A stretch of 64,000 nt of DNA from Azotimanducus sp963663145 (GCA_963663145.1 OY760134.1:2542001-2606000); one strand, 5' to 3'; positions 44,853-54,257 are shown, counted from the stretch's first letter. The notes: a model not told the origin generated them from the letters alone. Program-made: numbers and translations.

Positions 44853-45784
44853 ATTTGCATCTGGGCACCACACCCTGGTTGTGGTCGGACGGAATGTCCA
44901 TTGCCACCCAAGCGGGGCAAGCCGAAGCAATGGGATTCGAATCCTTCTGGTTGCCAGAGAATCACCTACAGGCACCCTTTGCGCTTCCCGACCCGCTCAT
45001 GATGCTCGCCGCCGCGGCGGCGCTCACCAATCGAATACGGCTTGCGACCACCTCCTATCTGCTTCCCTTGCGAACCCCGCTTGCGGCGGCGGAACAGATC
45101 GCGGTATTGGACAACCTATCCCAAGGGCGATTGCTGCTGGGCATTGGCCGCGGCTATGACCGAGATACGCTGACGGCCTTCGGGGTGCCTCCAAGTTCCA
45201 AGCGGGCGCTCTTTTCCAAGCACCTTGAAGCCATCATCGCCTTGCTGAAGGGCGAGCTGGTGCCGGGCTGCGAAGATGAGCGTCGGCTTTCGCCTGCAGT
45301 GGTGCAACGTCCACATCCGCCCATGGTGGTGGCGGCCTTCGGCCCCAAAGCCATCGAGCAGGCGGGGGCCTTGGGGCTACCCTATCTCGCATCGCCGGTT
45401 GAGAGTCTGTCGAGCTTGGAGCGCAAGTACGCTGAGCATAGGGCCGCCTGTATCCGAGCTGGACATGAACCGCCCCAGATGATTCCGGTGATGCGCACGC
45501 TGCTCATTTCTGACTGCCCCAGCGTGCTGAAGAGGGCACGGGAACTCGTCAAAGCCCAATATGAAGTCCGCGGCACTCTACTCGGACAAGAAGAAGAGAC
45601 AGCGGTAGATCAACTCGCCTGCATAGGTTCAAAACAACAGGTGACAGAACAAGTCGAGCACCTACGCACCCGTTTGGGAGCAACCCACCTCATAGCCTCC
45701 CGCATCCGCCTCACCGGCCTCAAAGATGCAGACCTACAAAAGTCCGCCGAATCCCTCGCCGAGATTCGTGAGCACTTCTACTAG
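44849..45784 (+). CDS. Luciferase-like (LLM-class) flavin-dependent oxidoreductase
   Basis: A 311-residue TIM-barrel protein of the bacterial-luciferase superfamily. MGFESFWLPENH, the RIRLATTSYLLPLRTPLAAA strand-helix pair, GRLLLGIGRGYDRD and PHPPMVVAAFGPKAIEQAGAL are typical. Substrate unknown. I use GTG 44849, overlapping the previous stop; the frame remains open to 44633 inside the preceding gene without family similarity. Confidence 0.85.
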   Translation: MNLHLGTTPWLWSDGMSIATQAGQAEAMGFESFWLPENHLQAPFALPDPLMMLAAAAALTNRIRLATTSYLLPLRTPLAAAEQIAVLDNLSQGRLLLGIGRGYDRDTLTAFGVPPSSKRALFSKHLEAIIALLKGELVPGCEDERRLSPAVVQRPHPPMVVAAFGPKAIEQAGALGLPYLASPVESLSSLERKYAEHRAACIRAGHEPPQMIPVMRTLLISDCPSVLKRARELVKAQYEVRGTLLGQEEETAVDQLACIGSKQQVTEQVEHLRTRLGATHLIASRIRLTGLKDADLQKSAESLAEIREHFY

Positions 45785-45884
45785 CAAAGCAATCAATGCG
45801 CGGGGAAAAAACTCCGGCCCGCTCTCTCATCGATCAATTTTCTGTCAACCTCCGGACACAGATCCCAAACAAAAGGAAAACCGC

Positions 45885-46418
45885 ATGCAACTCACAACCA
45901 ATACCGCGTTCCAGACCGCTTGGGTGGTGGCCGACTTTGATGAGGCGGTTGACTATTGGTCGCGCATCATGGGAGTGGGGCCGTTCTTCGTCTTGAACTT
46001 TGAAAGCGGTCCGGCTCTCAGGTATCGGGGTGCGCCCGGCGAGCTCAGGATGCGCGTGGCTTGGGCACAGGCTGGGGATACACAGATCGAGTTGATCGAG
46101 CCGTTATCAGACGCGCCCAACGTCTATCGGGATCTGGTTCGACCTGGCGAAACCCGCTTCCACCACCTGTGCTTTTGGAGTACCGACATAGAAGCGGACG
46201 GTCGGGCGATGACACGGGCCGGGTTTGCCACCGCCATGGAGTCCGGGCCGAGCGCAAGCCGGTTCGCCTACTTTGACACCTCAGCGGTGAACGGACACAT
46301 GATCGAAATCCTCGAACGCCAAGAGGGGACCGTGGGCTTATTTGATCGCATCAAGACGATCGCGGCGGATTGGAATGGTGAGCGGCCTGTTCGGGAGTTT
46401 GCGGAGCTGATGGCGTAG
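45885..46418 (+). CDS. VOC-family (glyoxalase/epimerase-like) protein
   Basis: A 177-residue vicinal-oxygen-chelate protein. AWVVADFDEAVDYWSRIMGV opens the first beta-alpha-beta unit, DTQIELIEP supplies a metal-ligand glutamate, RFHHLCFWSTDIEAD the histidine, and MIEILERQEG the last ligand. The pattern resembles methylmalonyl-CoA epimerase-like members of unknown substrate. ATG 45885 has AAAGGAAAA just upstream. It may be in the same unit as the LLM oxidoreductase (100-bp gap). Confidence 0.82.
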   Translation: MQLTTNTAFQTAWVVADFDEAVDYWSRIMGVGPFFVLNFESGPALRYRGAPGELRMRVAWAQAGDTQIELIEPLSDAPNVYRDLVRPGETRFHHLCFWSTDIEADGRAMTRAGFATAMESGPSASRFAYFDTSAVNGHMIEILERQEGTVGLFDRIKTIAADWNGERPVREFAELMA

Positions 46419-46467
46419 CCGAGCCCCGTGTGCTGTCAATTGGGCGTTGAGACTGGTCGCGGGAAAT

Positions 46468-47817
46468 CTAGGCTGCCAAATCTCGGTTCTTTGGGCGTAA
46501 CTCGCCGCGCAGGGAGTTTGGCAGTGCTTCGCCTATCTGCACCTCCGCGAACTGCCCGATGAGCGCGTCGGAATCAGCGTAGAAGTTGACCACGCGGTTG
46601 CATTCGGTGCGTCCGCTGAGTTGTCCGGGGTCGCGCGCGGCGCGGCCGGTGACCAGCACCTTCTGACAGCTTCCGACCAGTGCCTTGGCGTGGCGTTCAG
46701 CCTGCTTGCGGAGCTGCGCCTGGAGTATCGCCAAGCGATGCTCTCGCGCCTCCTTGGGCGTATCGTCGGGTAGCGAGGCCGCCGGGGTTCCCGGTCGCGA
46801 GCTGAAGAGGAAGCTAAAGGAAGTATCGAAGTCGAGCACCTTGACCAGATCGAGAGTCGCCTCAAAGTCGGCATCCGTCTCGCCCGGATAGCCGACAATG
46901 AAGTCCGATGACAGACTAATGTCCGGACGCACAGCCCGAAGCGCCGCAATCTTCGCCTTGTATTCAAGCACCGTGTGACCGCGCTTCATACGAGCGAGCA
47001 CCCTATCCGAGCCGCTCTGTACCGGCAGGTGCAGATGATTGACCAGCTTGGGAATCTCGCGGAAGGCTTCGACCAGATTCATACTGAACTCAACAGGATG
47101 CGAGGTGGTGAACCGAATCCGGTCTATGCCCTCGATCTCTGCGACGTAGTAGAGAAGCTCGGCAAGATCCGCCTGATCTCCCTCGATGGCTCCGCGATAG
47201 GCGTTGACGTTCTGCCCCAGAAGCGTGACTTCCCGCACACCGCGTTCGGCCAATCCCCTGACCTCATCAAGCACGTCCGCCACCGGCCTCGACAACTCTG
47301 GGCCGCGCGTGTAAGGCACAACGCAGAAGCTACAGAACTTGCTGCAACCTTCCATGATGGTCACGAAGGCGGTCGCGCCGCGCACGCCGGGTGGTGGTAG
47401 GCTGTCGAACTTGTCAATGAAAGGGAAGCTGACATCAACGACCGGACGCTTTTCCCGTGCACGCGCCTGGTCAAGCATTTCCGGCAGCTTGTGCAGGGTC
47501 TGGGGCCCGAAGACAATATCCACGAAAGGCGCACGCGCATGAATTTGCTCGCCCTCTTGACTGGCAACGCATCCGCCCACGCCGATAACCAGTTCCGGAT
47601 TGGCGTCCTTGAGGGCGCGCCACCGACCTATGGCGCTAAACACCTTCTCCTGCGCCTTCTCGCGGATTGAACAGGTGTTGATCAGCAAGAGGTCGGCCAA
47701 TGCCGGATCATCCGTCTCTTCAAAGCCGTGACTCGCACTCAAGGCGTCACGCATACGATCCGAGTCGTATTCGTTCATCTGACATCCTTGGGTCACTATG
47801 TGCAGACGCGGTGCCAC
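46468..47817 (-). CDS. miaB: tRNA-2-methylthio-N6-dimethylallyladenosine synthase
   Basis: A radical-SAM methylthiotransferase acting on tRNA position 37. The 449-residue protein has the N-terminal cluster cysteines in TQGCQMNEYDSDRM, LINTCSIREKA and GVGGCVASQEG, the radical-SAM CSKFCSFCVVPYTRG motif, and a C-terminal TRAM domain. Start ATG 47817 gives the usual N-terminus (APRLHIVTQGC). It stands opposite dprA with a short intergenic region. Confidence 0.95.
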   Translation of the reverse strand: MAPRLHIVTQGCQMNEYDSDRMRDALSASHGFEETDDPALADLLLINTCSIREKAQEKVFSAIGRWRALKDANPELVIGVGGCVASQEGEQIHARAPFVDIVFGPQTLHKLPEMLDQARAREKRPVVDVSFPFIDKFDSLPPPGVRGATAFVTIMEGCSKFCSFCVVPYTRGPELSRPVADVLDEVRGLAERGVREVTLLGQNVNAYRGAIEGDQADLAELLYYVAEIEGIDRIRFTTSHPVEFSMNLVEAFREIPKLVNHLHLPVQSGSDRVLARMKRGHTVLEYKAKIAALRAVRPDISLSSDFIVGYPGETDADFEATLDLVKVLDFDTSFSFLFSSRPGTPAASLPDDTPKEAREHRLAILQAQLRKQAERHAKALVGSCQKVLVTGRAARDPGQLSGRTECNRVVNFYADSDALIGQFAEVQIGEALPNSLRGELRPKNRDLAA

Positions 47818-47941
47818 TCAACTCGATTGATCACTCGGCAGGAAGCGGATTATAGCCGTGCCGAATCGCTGACCCTCACCATCTCACCGAATCCATATCC
47901 CATCTCCTACAAGGAACCGGGCGAATCTCCCAATCCCTTCC

Positions 47942-49003
47942 TTGAGAATCGTGCTCACATGGCCAAATCACAAATCTCGAACTCCTCACATGCACAGCTT
48001 TCGAAACGCCCTGCTCAACGCGCTCCTGAAGGAACAGATCAGAAACGCCAAGGAACGCCAAGCCTTCACACGCTCAGGCCCCAAGTCCGCAAGCCCTTCT
48101 CCCGAAACCCAGCGACTGCTCAAGGATTGTGCCTCGGCAGGACTCGGCATACTCACCATCAAGGATGAGCCTTTCCCCGCAAGGCTTGCCGCCATACCAG
48201 ACCCGCCTCTAGTTCTGATTGTTGCCGGAAATCTCCATGCCCTGTCGAACGAATCGCTCGCCATAGTGGGCGGAAGACAAGCGACCGGCGCGGGCAGGCG
48301 CTTCGCGTCACGCATCGCCCAAGAAATCTCGGATGCCGGCCTTACTATCGTCAGCGGACTTGCACTCGGAATAGACACAGCCGCCCACGAAGGGGCCCTC
48401 AAGGGCGCATCGCCCACCATCGCCGTGCTCGGCAGCGGACACAGGCGCGTCTATCCGGAAACCAACAAGGGCTTAGCGCGGCGAATTTGCGAACAGGGCG
48501 GTGCCGTCATCAGCGAATATCCGCCGCACTGGGGGCCGAAGCGCCACAATTTCCCCGAGCGCAATCGAATCGTCAGCGGACTCGCACTGGGTGTATTGGT
48601 GATTGAAGCGCGCGAGCGAAGCGGCAGTCTTATTACCGCGAGCTATGCGCTTGAGCAGGGTCGCGAAGTCATGGCGGTGCCGGGCCCGGTTGAGAGCCGT
48701 CTCTCCCGAGGCGCGCACGCACTCCTCCGCGAGGGTGCCGGACTGGTGGAATCAGCCGAAGACGTGCTCGCCCTGCTCGGCATGACACCGGCGCAATCCG
48801 TAAAGGAAGTGGCGGCAATGAACCTTGAGCCCGTGGAGCAGCAGGTACTCGATGCACTCGATTATAGCGAGACCTCCTTGGACACCCTCGTCGGTCGCAC
48901 AGGACTCAAGGCGGAGGAGGTATTGCAGGCATTGCTCTCGCTCGAACTTTCGGGAATTGTCGAGACGCAAGCGAGAGGGTATATTCGCGCTGCCACTCGT
49001 TAG
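47942..49003 (+). CDS. dprA: DNA-processing protein DprA with a shortened N-terminus
   Basis: Loads RecA on incoming single-stranded DNA during transformation. The Rossmann-like core is complete: SLAIVGGRQATGAGRRFA, IVSGLALGIDTAAHEGAL, AVLGSGHRRVYPETN, FPERNRIVSGLALGVLVIEA and SLITASYALEQGREVMAVPG. The C-terminal winged helix (EQQVLDALDYSETSLDTLV) is present. Before the core there are only 60-90 residues, starting at ATG 47942 or 47990, that do not resemble the usual SAM/helix-hairpin domain. No neighbouring frame supplies it, so that domain seems lost or replaced. purE follows after 13 bp. Confidence 0.88.
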   Translation: MRIVLTWPNHKSRTPHMHSFRNALLNALLKEQIRNAKERQAFTRSGPKSASPSPETQRLLKDCASAGLGILTIKDEPFPARLAAIPDPPLVLIVAGNLHALSNESLAIVGGRQATGAGRRFASRIAQEISDAGLTIVSGLALGIDTAAHEGALKGASPTIAVLGSGHRRVYPETNKGLARRICEQGGAVISEYPPHWGPKRHNFPERNRIVSGLALGVLVIEARERSGSLITASYALEQGREVMAVPGPVESRLSRGAHALLREGAGLVESAEDVLALLGMTPAQSVKEVAAMNLEPVEQQVLDALDYSETSLDTLVGRTGLKAEEVLQALLSLELSGIVETQARGYIRAATR

Positions 49004-49016
49004 AAAAGGTAATGCT

Positions 49017-49493
49017 ATGTCCTGGGTCTGCATACTCATGGGTTCCCAAAACGACTGGGCGGTCATGCGCCGCGCCAAGGAGGTGCTTGCCGACCTCGGC
49101 GTACACAGTGAAGCGCACGTCGCCTCTGCGCACCGAACGCCGGAACGAGTGCGCGGAATTATCGAAGATGCCGAATCTCGAGAGGTCGCGGCATTCATTT
49201 GCGGTGCGGGTATGGCCGCACACCTCGCAGGTGCAGTGGCCGCGCACACGCTTCGCCCGGTCATCGGCGTACCAATCGCATCGGGCGCGCTACAGGGGTT
49301 CGATGCGGCGCTCTCCACCCTGCAAATGCCGCCCGGTATTCCGGTCGCGACGGTCGCCGTCGACGGCGCACGCAATGCGGGCTTTCTGGCCGCGCAAATC
49401 ATCGCGCTTCACAACGCCGACGTGACCAAGGCGCTGCGCGCGGACCGCGAAGCAGGTCAGCGCAAGGTTGAAACGGCCAAACTCGAGGACTGA
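49017..49493 (+). CDS. purE: N5-carboxyaminoimidazole ribonucleotide mutase
   Basis: Purine synthesis: converts N5-CAIR to CAIR. The 158-residue class I PurE has ILMGSQNDWAVMRRA, VASAHRTPERV and the FICGAGMAAHLAGAVAAHT helix. GSQNDW stands where GSDSDW is common, a mild difference in the first loop. ATG 49017 is preceded by AAAGGTAA. purK is not adjacent. tsaC follows, separated by only a few bases. Confidence 0.93.
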   Translation: MSWVCILMGSQNDWAVMRRAKEVLADLGVHSEAHVASAHRTPERVRGIIEDAESREVAAFICGAGMAAHLAGAVAAHTLRPVIGVPIASGALQGFDAALSTLQMPPGIPVATVAVDGARNAGFLAAQIIALHNADVTKALRADREAGQRKVETAKLED

Positions 49494-49498
49494 TCTCC

Positions 49499-50077
49499 CT
49501 GAGCTGGTTTCACGAACAACGGGCCGCCGATTGCCTCCAGCGCGGAGGTGTGATCGCGCACGCGACCGAGGGTGTGTGGGGACTCGCATGTGATGCGGGC
49601 GATGATGAAGCCGTGCTCCGAATCATCGAACTCAAGGGGCGCCTCGTCAAACAGGGGCTGATCGTCGCGCTCGAGTCGGCCGACGCCGCCATGTCGGCGC
49701 TTCAATCGCTAGATTCACATCAACGAGCGCGAGTCACGGCATCCTGGCCGGGTCACACCACTTGGCTTGTGCCGGATTGCGAAGAGCTGCTATTGAGCGA
49801 CTTGGTGCGTGGCGATTCCGGCCGTATCGCCCTCAGGGTGCCAGACCATGATCAAATGCGGCGTGTGATTGGTCTCGCCGGTCTGCCGATCGTGTCCACT
49901 TCGGCGAATCCTTCGGGCTCGCCGCCTGCGTACTCGGCCTTGACTGTGAGGCAGTACTTTGGAAATGCGCTCGACATGATACTTCCCGGAACACTCGGAT
50001 CGGCCTTGGGCCCCAGTGAGATTCGCGATGCGTTGAGCGGAGCGGTTCTCAGACCGGCCGTCAAGGGTTCGCCATGA
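49499..50077 (+). CDS. tsaC: Threonylcarbamoyl-AMP synthase, apparent CTG start
   Basis: Makes threonylcarbamoyl-adenylate for the t6A modification of ANN-decoding tRNAs. The YrdC/Sua5 domain is clear: GGVIAHATEGVWGLACD, ELKGRLVKQGLIVALES, PGHTTWLVP, SGRIALRVPDH and PIVSTSANPSGSPPAYS. The conserved region starts before GTG 49550 (helix WFHEQRAADCLQRGG), yet no ATG, GTG or TTG is available upstream in frame. CTG 49499 lies 9 nt after GAGGA (49485-49489); CTG 49490, overlapping the purE stop as CTGA, is the other choice. GTG 49550 would give a protein lacking its first helix. Its stop overlaps the aroE ATG. Confidence 0.88.
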   Translation: MSWFHEQRAADCLQRGGVIAHATEGVWGLACDAGDDEAVLRIIELKGRLVKQGLIVALESADAAMSALQSLDSHQRARVTASWPGHTTWLVPDCEELLLSDLVRGDSGRIALRVPDHDQMRRVIGLAGLPIVSTSANPSGSPPAYSALTVRQYFGNALDMILPGTLGSALGPSEIRDALSGAVLRPAVKGSP

Positions 50078-50910
50078 GCGCTTCGTCCCGCTACGCGGTC
50101 ATCGGCAACCCTATCGAACACAGCTTATCGCCTGAAGTGCACGCGGAGTTCGCCCGGCAAACGGGCATCGAACTTGAATACGACCGACTGTTCGCGCCAC
50201 TTGGTGAGTTTCCCCAAGTGGTTCAGGGGTTTTTCGCATCGGGTGGAGCTGGGCTCAATGTCACCGCGCCCTTCAAAGGCGAGGCCGCCGCTTGGGTGGA
50301 TCAGCTCGACCGGAAGGCCGCCTTGAACGAATCGGTCAACACCATTGCCTTGGAAGCGGGTGAAAGGGGCCAGGCTCACACCAAGGGATACAGCACGGAC
50401 GGACCAGGCCTTATCGCGGACCTCGGCGACCAGTGGGGCTTGAGCCTTGTGGGACTGCGAGTTCTTTTGTTGGGTGCGGGCGGCGCCGCGCGAGGCATCA
50501 TCCCCTCACTGCTGGAGCAGAAGCCGAAAAAACTCATGGTCGCCAACCGTACCCCTGCCCGCGCCGAAGCACTGATCGCCCGCTACCGAGACATGGCAGA
50601 GTGCGAATTGTGCGCACAATCCTTCAATGCCCCAGAAGAAAGCTTCGACCTCGTGCTCAACGCAGCTTCCGGACTCTTCGATTCCGACAATCCTCCCGAA
50701 ATCCATGGCCTGGAGGGCGCGCTTTGTTACGACCTTTCCTACAACCGAGAGCAAGAAACGGGTTTCTGTCGGCAGGCCAAACAACAAGGCGCTCGCGACA
50801 TCCGCGATGGCCTCGGCATGCTCGTCTGGCAAGCCGCCTACAGCTTCGAAATTTGGCACGGGGTGCTGCCGGAGGCTAAGGCGACATTGACGAAGCTTCA
50901 GCGGTGCTGA
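50074..50910 (+). CDS. aroE: Shikimate dehydrogenase
   Basis: NADPH-dependent reduction of dehydroshikimate in aromatic amino-acid synthesis. The 278-residue protein has YAVIGNPIEHSLSPEVHAEF at the start, the catalytic Lys/Asp region NVTAPFKGEAA and GYSTDGPGL, the Rossmann motif LLLGAGGAARGII, and VANRTPARAEAL. ATG 50074 overlaps the tsaC stop (ATGA). Last gene of dprA-purE-tsaC-aroE. Confidence 0.94.
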   Translation: MSASSRYAVIGNPIEHSLSPEVHAEFARQTGIELEYDRLFAPLGEFPQVVQGFFASGGAGLNVTAPFKGEAAAWVDQLDRKAALNESVNTIALEAGERGQAHTKGYSTDGPGLIADLGDQWGLSLVGLRVLLLGAGGAARGIIPSLLEQKPKKLMVANRTPARAEALIARYRDMAECELCAQSFNAPEESFDLVLNAASGLFDSDNPPEIHGLEGALCYDLSYNREQETGFCRQAKQQGARDIRDGLGMLVWQAAYSFEIWHGVLPEAKATLTKLQRC

Positions 50911-50948
50911 GAACTACTCAAACCGGAAAAACACTGGGAACCTAACAC

Positions 50949-52215
50949 ATGGAGCTGCTAAGGAGATTGACTGCTAGGGGCATTGGCGAGTTCGGCCGAT
51001 ACCTCGATCAGCTACGGGACCAAGGCGACCTGTCGCCGCCAACCGATCTGCTGACGGACCCACTGTACTCAACGCCATGCACCCTCGGTCAAGTGCATGT
51101 CGACTTGCGGGACTTTGCGAGTCGAAAGGAATTTGCGGAATACATCAATCAGCGGTTTCTTGAAGCTGGCGTAATCGTGGATGCCGATGAGCCGGGAACA
51201 TGGGAATGGCTGTCGCTCTTTTACTTTGATGCAGTGTGCCCTATCAACAAAGAAGGGAAACGAAAGCCCGGCGTGGATGGACGCCACTTGCTCGAAGACC
51301 CGGATGCACGGCGTCGCCACCGCCACCTCCTGCGCGGACCCTACATGCTGTGGCGCCGGCACAGCGGCGGCGCGAATAGAGAACTGGACCTTCTCCTAGC
51401 GCATCCCTTGCCTGTACACGGAATCCCGGCTACTCACCTCGGTGAACGACAGCGTCTGATGAATAGTCCCGGCGCATTGATCGCGGCGAGCCGACTCTAT
51501 GCCGACCGCGAGTCTGACAGTCCCAGACGCGGCTATTCTCAAGAAGAAAATGGACTGCGCGCCTTCTGTAGATTCCTCAACAATTTACCTGACTGTTTCG
51601 ACCTAGCAGATATGTCGGCCGATTCGATATTGGCACTGCTCCCAGATTCTTTTTCGGCGTGGCAGAACGGGCCCGAAGAACTGCCAGTCCCGTCGCCACA
51701 AGCCTTTGACAAGCTGAAGAGAATTGGTTCGTTACCGGATAACCGATCAGTGGCTCTACAGTTGGATGAATTTCTCAGCGAAATCGATAGCCGAAAGATG
51801 ACCGAACGCCAAGTCGCGGTTCGATCCAACATGTTTCGAACCGCAGTATTGAGCGCATATGAGTCCCGTTGCGCCATTTCTGGTATGGGGCTAAGGCACA
51901 CCGAAGGAGTGGAGACTGCATATCACTACGAAGTGGACGCGGCCCACATCGTCCCCATTTCCCGGGGCGGCAGAGACTTGGTTCGTAACGGACTCTCCTT
52001 GAACCGGACCATACACTGGGCGTTCGACATCGGGATCTTATGGATAAAGGGCGACCTCCGTGTCGGCTTGGCATAAGGAAATCACTACTGATTCGCGCAA
52101 TCATTGGCTACAGCAGTTTCAAGATCGGCGTTTACGAACGCCAATGCATGCGCAACATCAACCTGATCCGGAAGCGTTGCGGTGGCACGCCCGCAGCGTA
52201 GCACATGCCATTTAG
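50949..52215 (+). pseudogene. HNH endonuclease with a 3' frameshift
   Basis: From ATG 50949 about 375 residues are open. The N-terminal 290 residues are not recognised. The C-terminal part is an HNH nuclease: FRTAVLSAYESRCAISGMGL, YEVDAAHIVPISRGG, VRNGLSLNRTIHWAFDIGIL. The open frame then stops early at 52076. Shifting by one base near 52069 restores the expected ending: WHKEITTDSRNHWL and RTPMHAQHQPDPEALRWHAR, to TAG 52213-52215, matching the usual HRPDPEALAWHR-like tail. The nuclease core is intact in the first frame, so the shortened protein might still work; a sequencing error is the other explanation. HNH proteins of this type often act in restriction or defence. Confidence 0.8.
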
Positions 52216-52262
52216 TACAATAAATCTGCCACCCTTAAGGTGCTAACGATTGAGTTCCTCAC

Positions 52263-52532
52263 ATGAAATTTAGGGAGAACCATCTCGTCTATTCCAATGC
52301 CAACCTCGCCGCTGGCTTTGTTTCCGACGTAAACTCGGACACTGCCGATGATGGCAGCATCCTGTACATGGTCGAATTCATCGATGAAACGCCAGAGGGG
52401 GCCGACCTTCGCCATGAATGGATTGATGAAGACGAGCTTCGCGAATGCACCGATGAGGAAACGCAACAATTCACGAACAAGGCCAAGACTCTACGAGACA
52501 TGGCCAGCGGCTACCTTGGAACGAAGCAATAA
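52263..52532 (+). CDS. Small acidic protein of unknown function
   Basis: An 89-residue protein rich in Asp and Glu (DEDELRECTDEETQQF), with no signal peptide or membrane segment. No family recognised. It starts at ATG 52263, 48 bp after the HNH gene end, and might belong with it. Confidence 0.55.
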   Translation: MKFRENHLVYSNANLAAGFVSDVNSDTADDGSILYMVEFIDETPEGADLRHEWIDEDELRECTDEETQQFTNKAKTLRDMASGYLGTKQ

Positions 52533-52578
52533 CCTTCGGTCAGCGCCCCGGCGCAATGCGAATTTGTTGATCCCTAGC

Positions 52579-53376
52579 CTAATAGTCCAGCGGCAATCCC
52601 AGATGTCGCTCGAAGACCAAGTCTCGGTGATCCAGCAATATCTGGTGCTTATGCTGTTCGAGCACCGGTCCGAGATAGGCGTAGCTCGGACGAAGCCAAT
52701 CCGGCATGGGATTCACCTCCTGCGGGAGGGGATCAAACAATGCGGAGAAGCATGCCCAGTGAATGTCGCACGCAGTCAGTGCATTCCCAACGAAGTAGTC
52801 TGAGCCCTTGTCACCCTGCCGCTCTAGGCGCATGGCGAAGTTATCCAGCATCTCGGCAAGATACTCGGCCGCGATCGCCGCTTCGGCCTCGGATCCGCCG
52901 TAGGCGAGCTTCATGACCTTGGGGTCCAGACGCGGCCTCGTCGGTGCCGGCCGATCATTGTCGCGGGGTCGCTGCCCCATGATAAGTCTGCGTTTCCATC
53001 CCCATCCTCCCTCGCCGCAAATATCCGAAGAGATGCCGAAGCAGGTCTGTCGTTCAATCGGGTCTCGCGGGATCAGGCTCGGCTCCGGCTTCAATCGTTC
53101 CGCCAAGGCCAAGATATCCAGATAATTGGAGCGCCCAGGCTCGTTCTCCCAGACCGCGACCGGCGCATTGCGGTGACCAGTCCACGCCACCAAGTGTTCA
53201 TTGGCCTGAGCAGGGTATTGGGCCACGGGTACATAAGGAATATCCTTATATTCAAATATCTTCTTCGCTGACTCACCCCAAGGGCCTGGAACCCCAATGG
53301 TCAACGCCAACCGAAGCCCGGCCATATCCTTCGCGACTGCTGCTTCTACATATTCCATAGCATCCTCCTTGGACAC
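52579..53376 (-). CDS. Glutathione S-transferase-like protein
   Basis: A 265-residue protein with a thioredoxin-like N-terminal part (LRLALTIGVPGPWGESAKKI, ending NAPVAVWENEPGRSNYLDIL, the cis-proline and binding-Ser/Asn region) and an all-helical C-terminal part (DYFVGNALTACDIHWACFSA). This is the layout of the GST superfamily, with substitutions in the usual glutathione site. Substrate unknown. Start ATG 53376 has AGGAGG nearby upstream. Confidence 0.78.
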   Translation of the reverse strand: MSKEDAMEYVEAAVAKDMAGLRLALTIGVPGPWGESAKKIFEYKDIPYVPVAQYPAQANEHLVAWTGHRNAPVAVWENEPGRSNYLDILALAERLKPEPSLIPRDPIERQTCFGISSDICGEGGWGWKRRLIMGQRPRDNDRPAPTRPRLDPKVMKLAYGGSEAEAAIAAEYLAEMLDNFAMRLERQGDKGSDYFVGNALTACDIHWACFSALFDPLPQEVNPMPDWLRPSYAYLGPVLEQHKHQILLDHRDLVFERHLGLPLDY

Positions 53377-53411
53377 ACATTATCGCCCGCACGAGGCGGC
53401 GCGGCTCAACC

Positions 53412-54098
53412 TTAAACCCTGCGCCTCTCAAACCAATAGAAAACTCCGGTGGCGATGATGGCGCCGATGAGTTGGGCGGCTATGAAGGCGGGCACGTCAC
53501 TTGGTGCGATGCCTGAGAAGGTGTCTGTGAAGCATCGGCCGATGGTCACGGCGGGATTGGCGAAGGAGGTCGAAGCGGTGAACCAATAGCCGGCGGAAAT
53601 GTACAGGCCGACCATGGCCGCGACGGCCTTCGGGCGGACCCTCAAGGTTCCAAGGATGGTTGCCACCAAGCCGAAGGTTGCCACGGATTCCGAGAGCATC
53701 TGCGCGAAACCGCTGCGTATCTTGGAGGAGGTATCGATGGGGTCGAGCTCGAACATCAAGTGGGCCAGCACTACGCCGAAAATCGCGGCCGCAACTTGCA
53801 CGCCCGCATAGGCCGCCGCCCTACCCTTGCCAATCTCGCCGCGCAAGAGAAAAGCCAAGGTCACGGCGGGATTGAAGTGCGCGCCCGACAAGGGGCCGAA
53901 CATCGTGATCAAGACCGCGAGAATGGCACCTGTGGCAAGCGTGTTGCCAAGCAGCGCGATGGCACCGTTGCCTTCTGAAAGGCGCTCGCCCATGATCCCG
54001 GACCCGACCACGGTTGCCAGCAGCAGCATGGTTCCCAGCGCTTCCGCCGCCAATCGGCGTGAGACTGCTGCCTTGTTCATATGGGTGTCTTCGGTCAT
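53412..54098 (-). CDS. Aquaporin-family channel (MIP)
   Basis: A six-helix channel of about 228 residues. The first NPA box is in SGAHFNPAVTLAF and the second in SFANPAVTIGR; the AEALGTMLLLATVVGSG first helix is typical. Water or small neutral solute flux is expected; residues of the selectivity filter were not assigned, so a role with arsenite or glycerol is open. ATG 54098 and 54080 are both possible; the frame upstream to 54578 runs antisense into coxB and is not conserved. Divergent from coxB over about 160 bp. Confidence 0.9.
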   Translation of the reverse strand: MTEDTHMNKAAVSRRLAAEALGTMLLLATVVGSGIMGERLSEGNGAIALLGNTLATGAILAVLITMFGPLSGAHFNPAVTLAFLLRGEIGKGRAAAYAGVQVAAAIFGVVLAHLMFELDPIDTSSKIRSGFAQMLSESVATFGLVATILGTLRVRPKAVAAMVGLYISAGYWFTASTSFANPAVTIGRCFTDTFSGIAPSDVPAFIAAQLIGAIIATGVFYWFERRRV

Positions 54099-54257
54099 AG
54101 CGGAATGGGCAAGGGGTTGCCCTTGCGTCGCGAATCTCTTCAAGTATAGAGAATGAATGTGACGGACTGATGGTGCGCTGATGTCAACCACACCCCGACG
54201 ATTTTGCCATCCCACTCGCTTCACGCACCCAATCATTCCGTATAATGTGCTTGCCAT

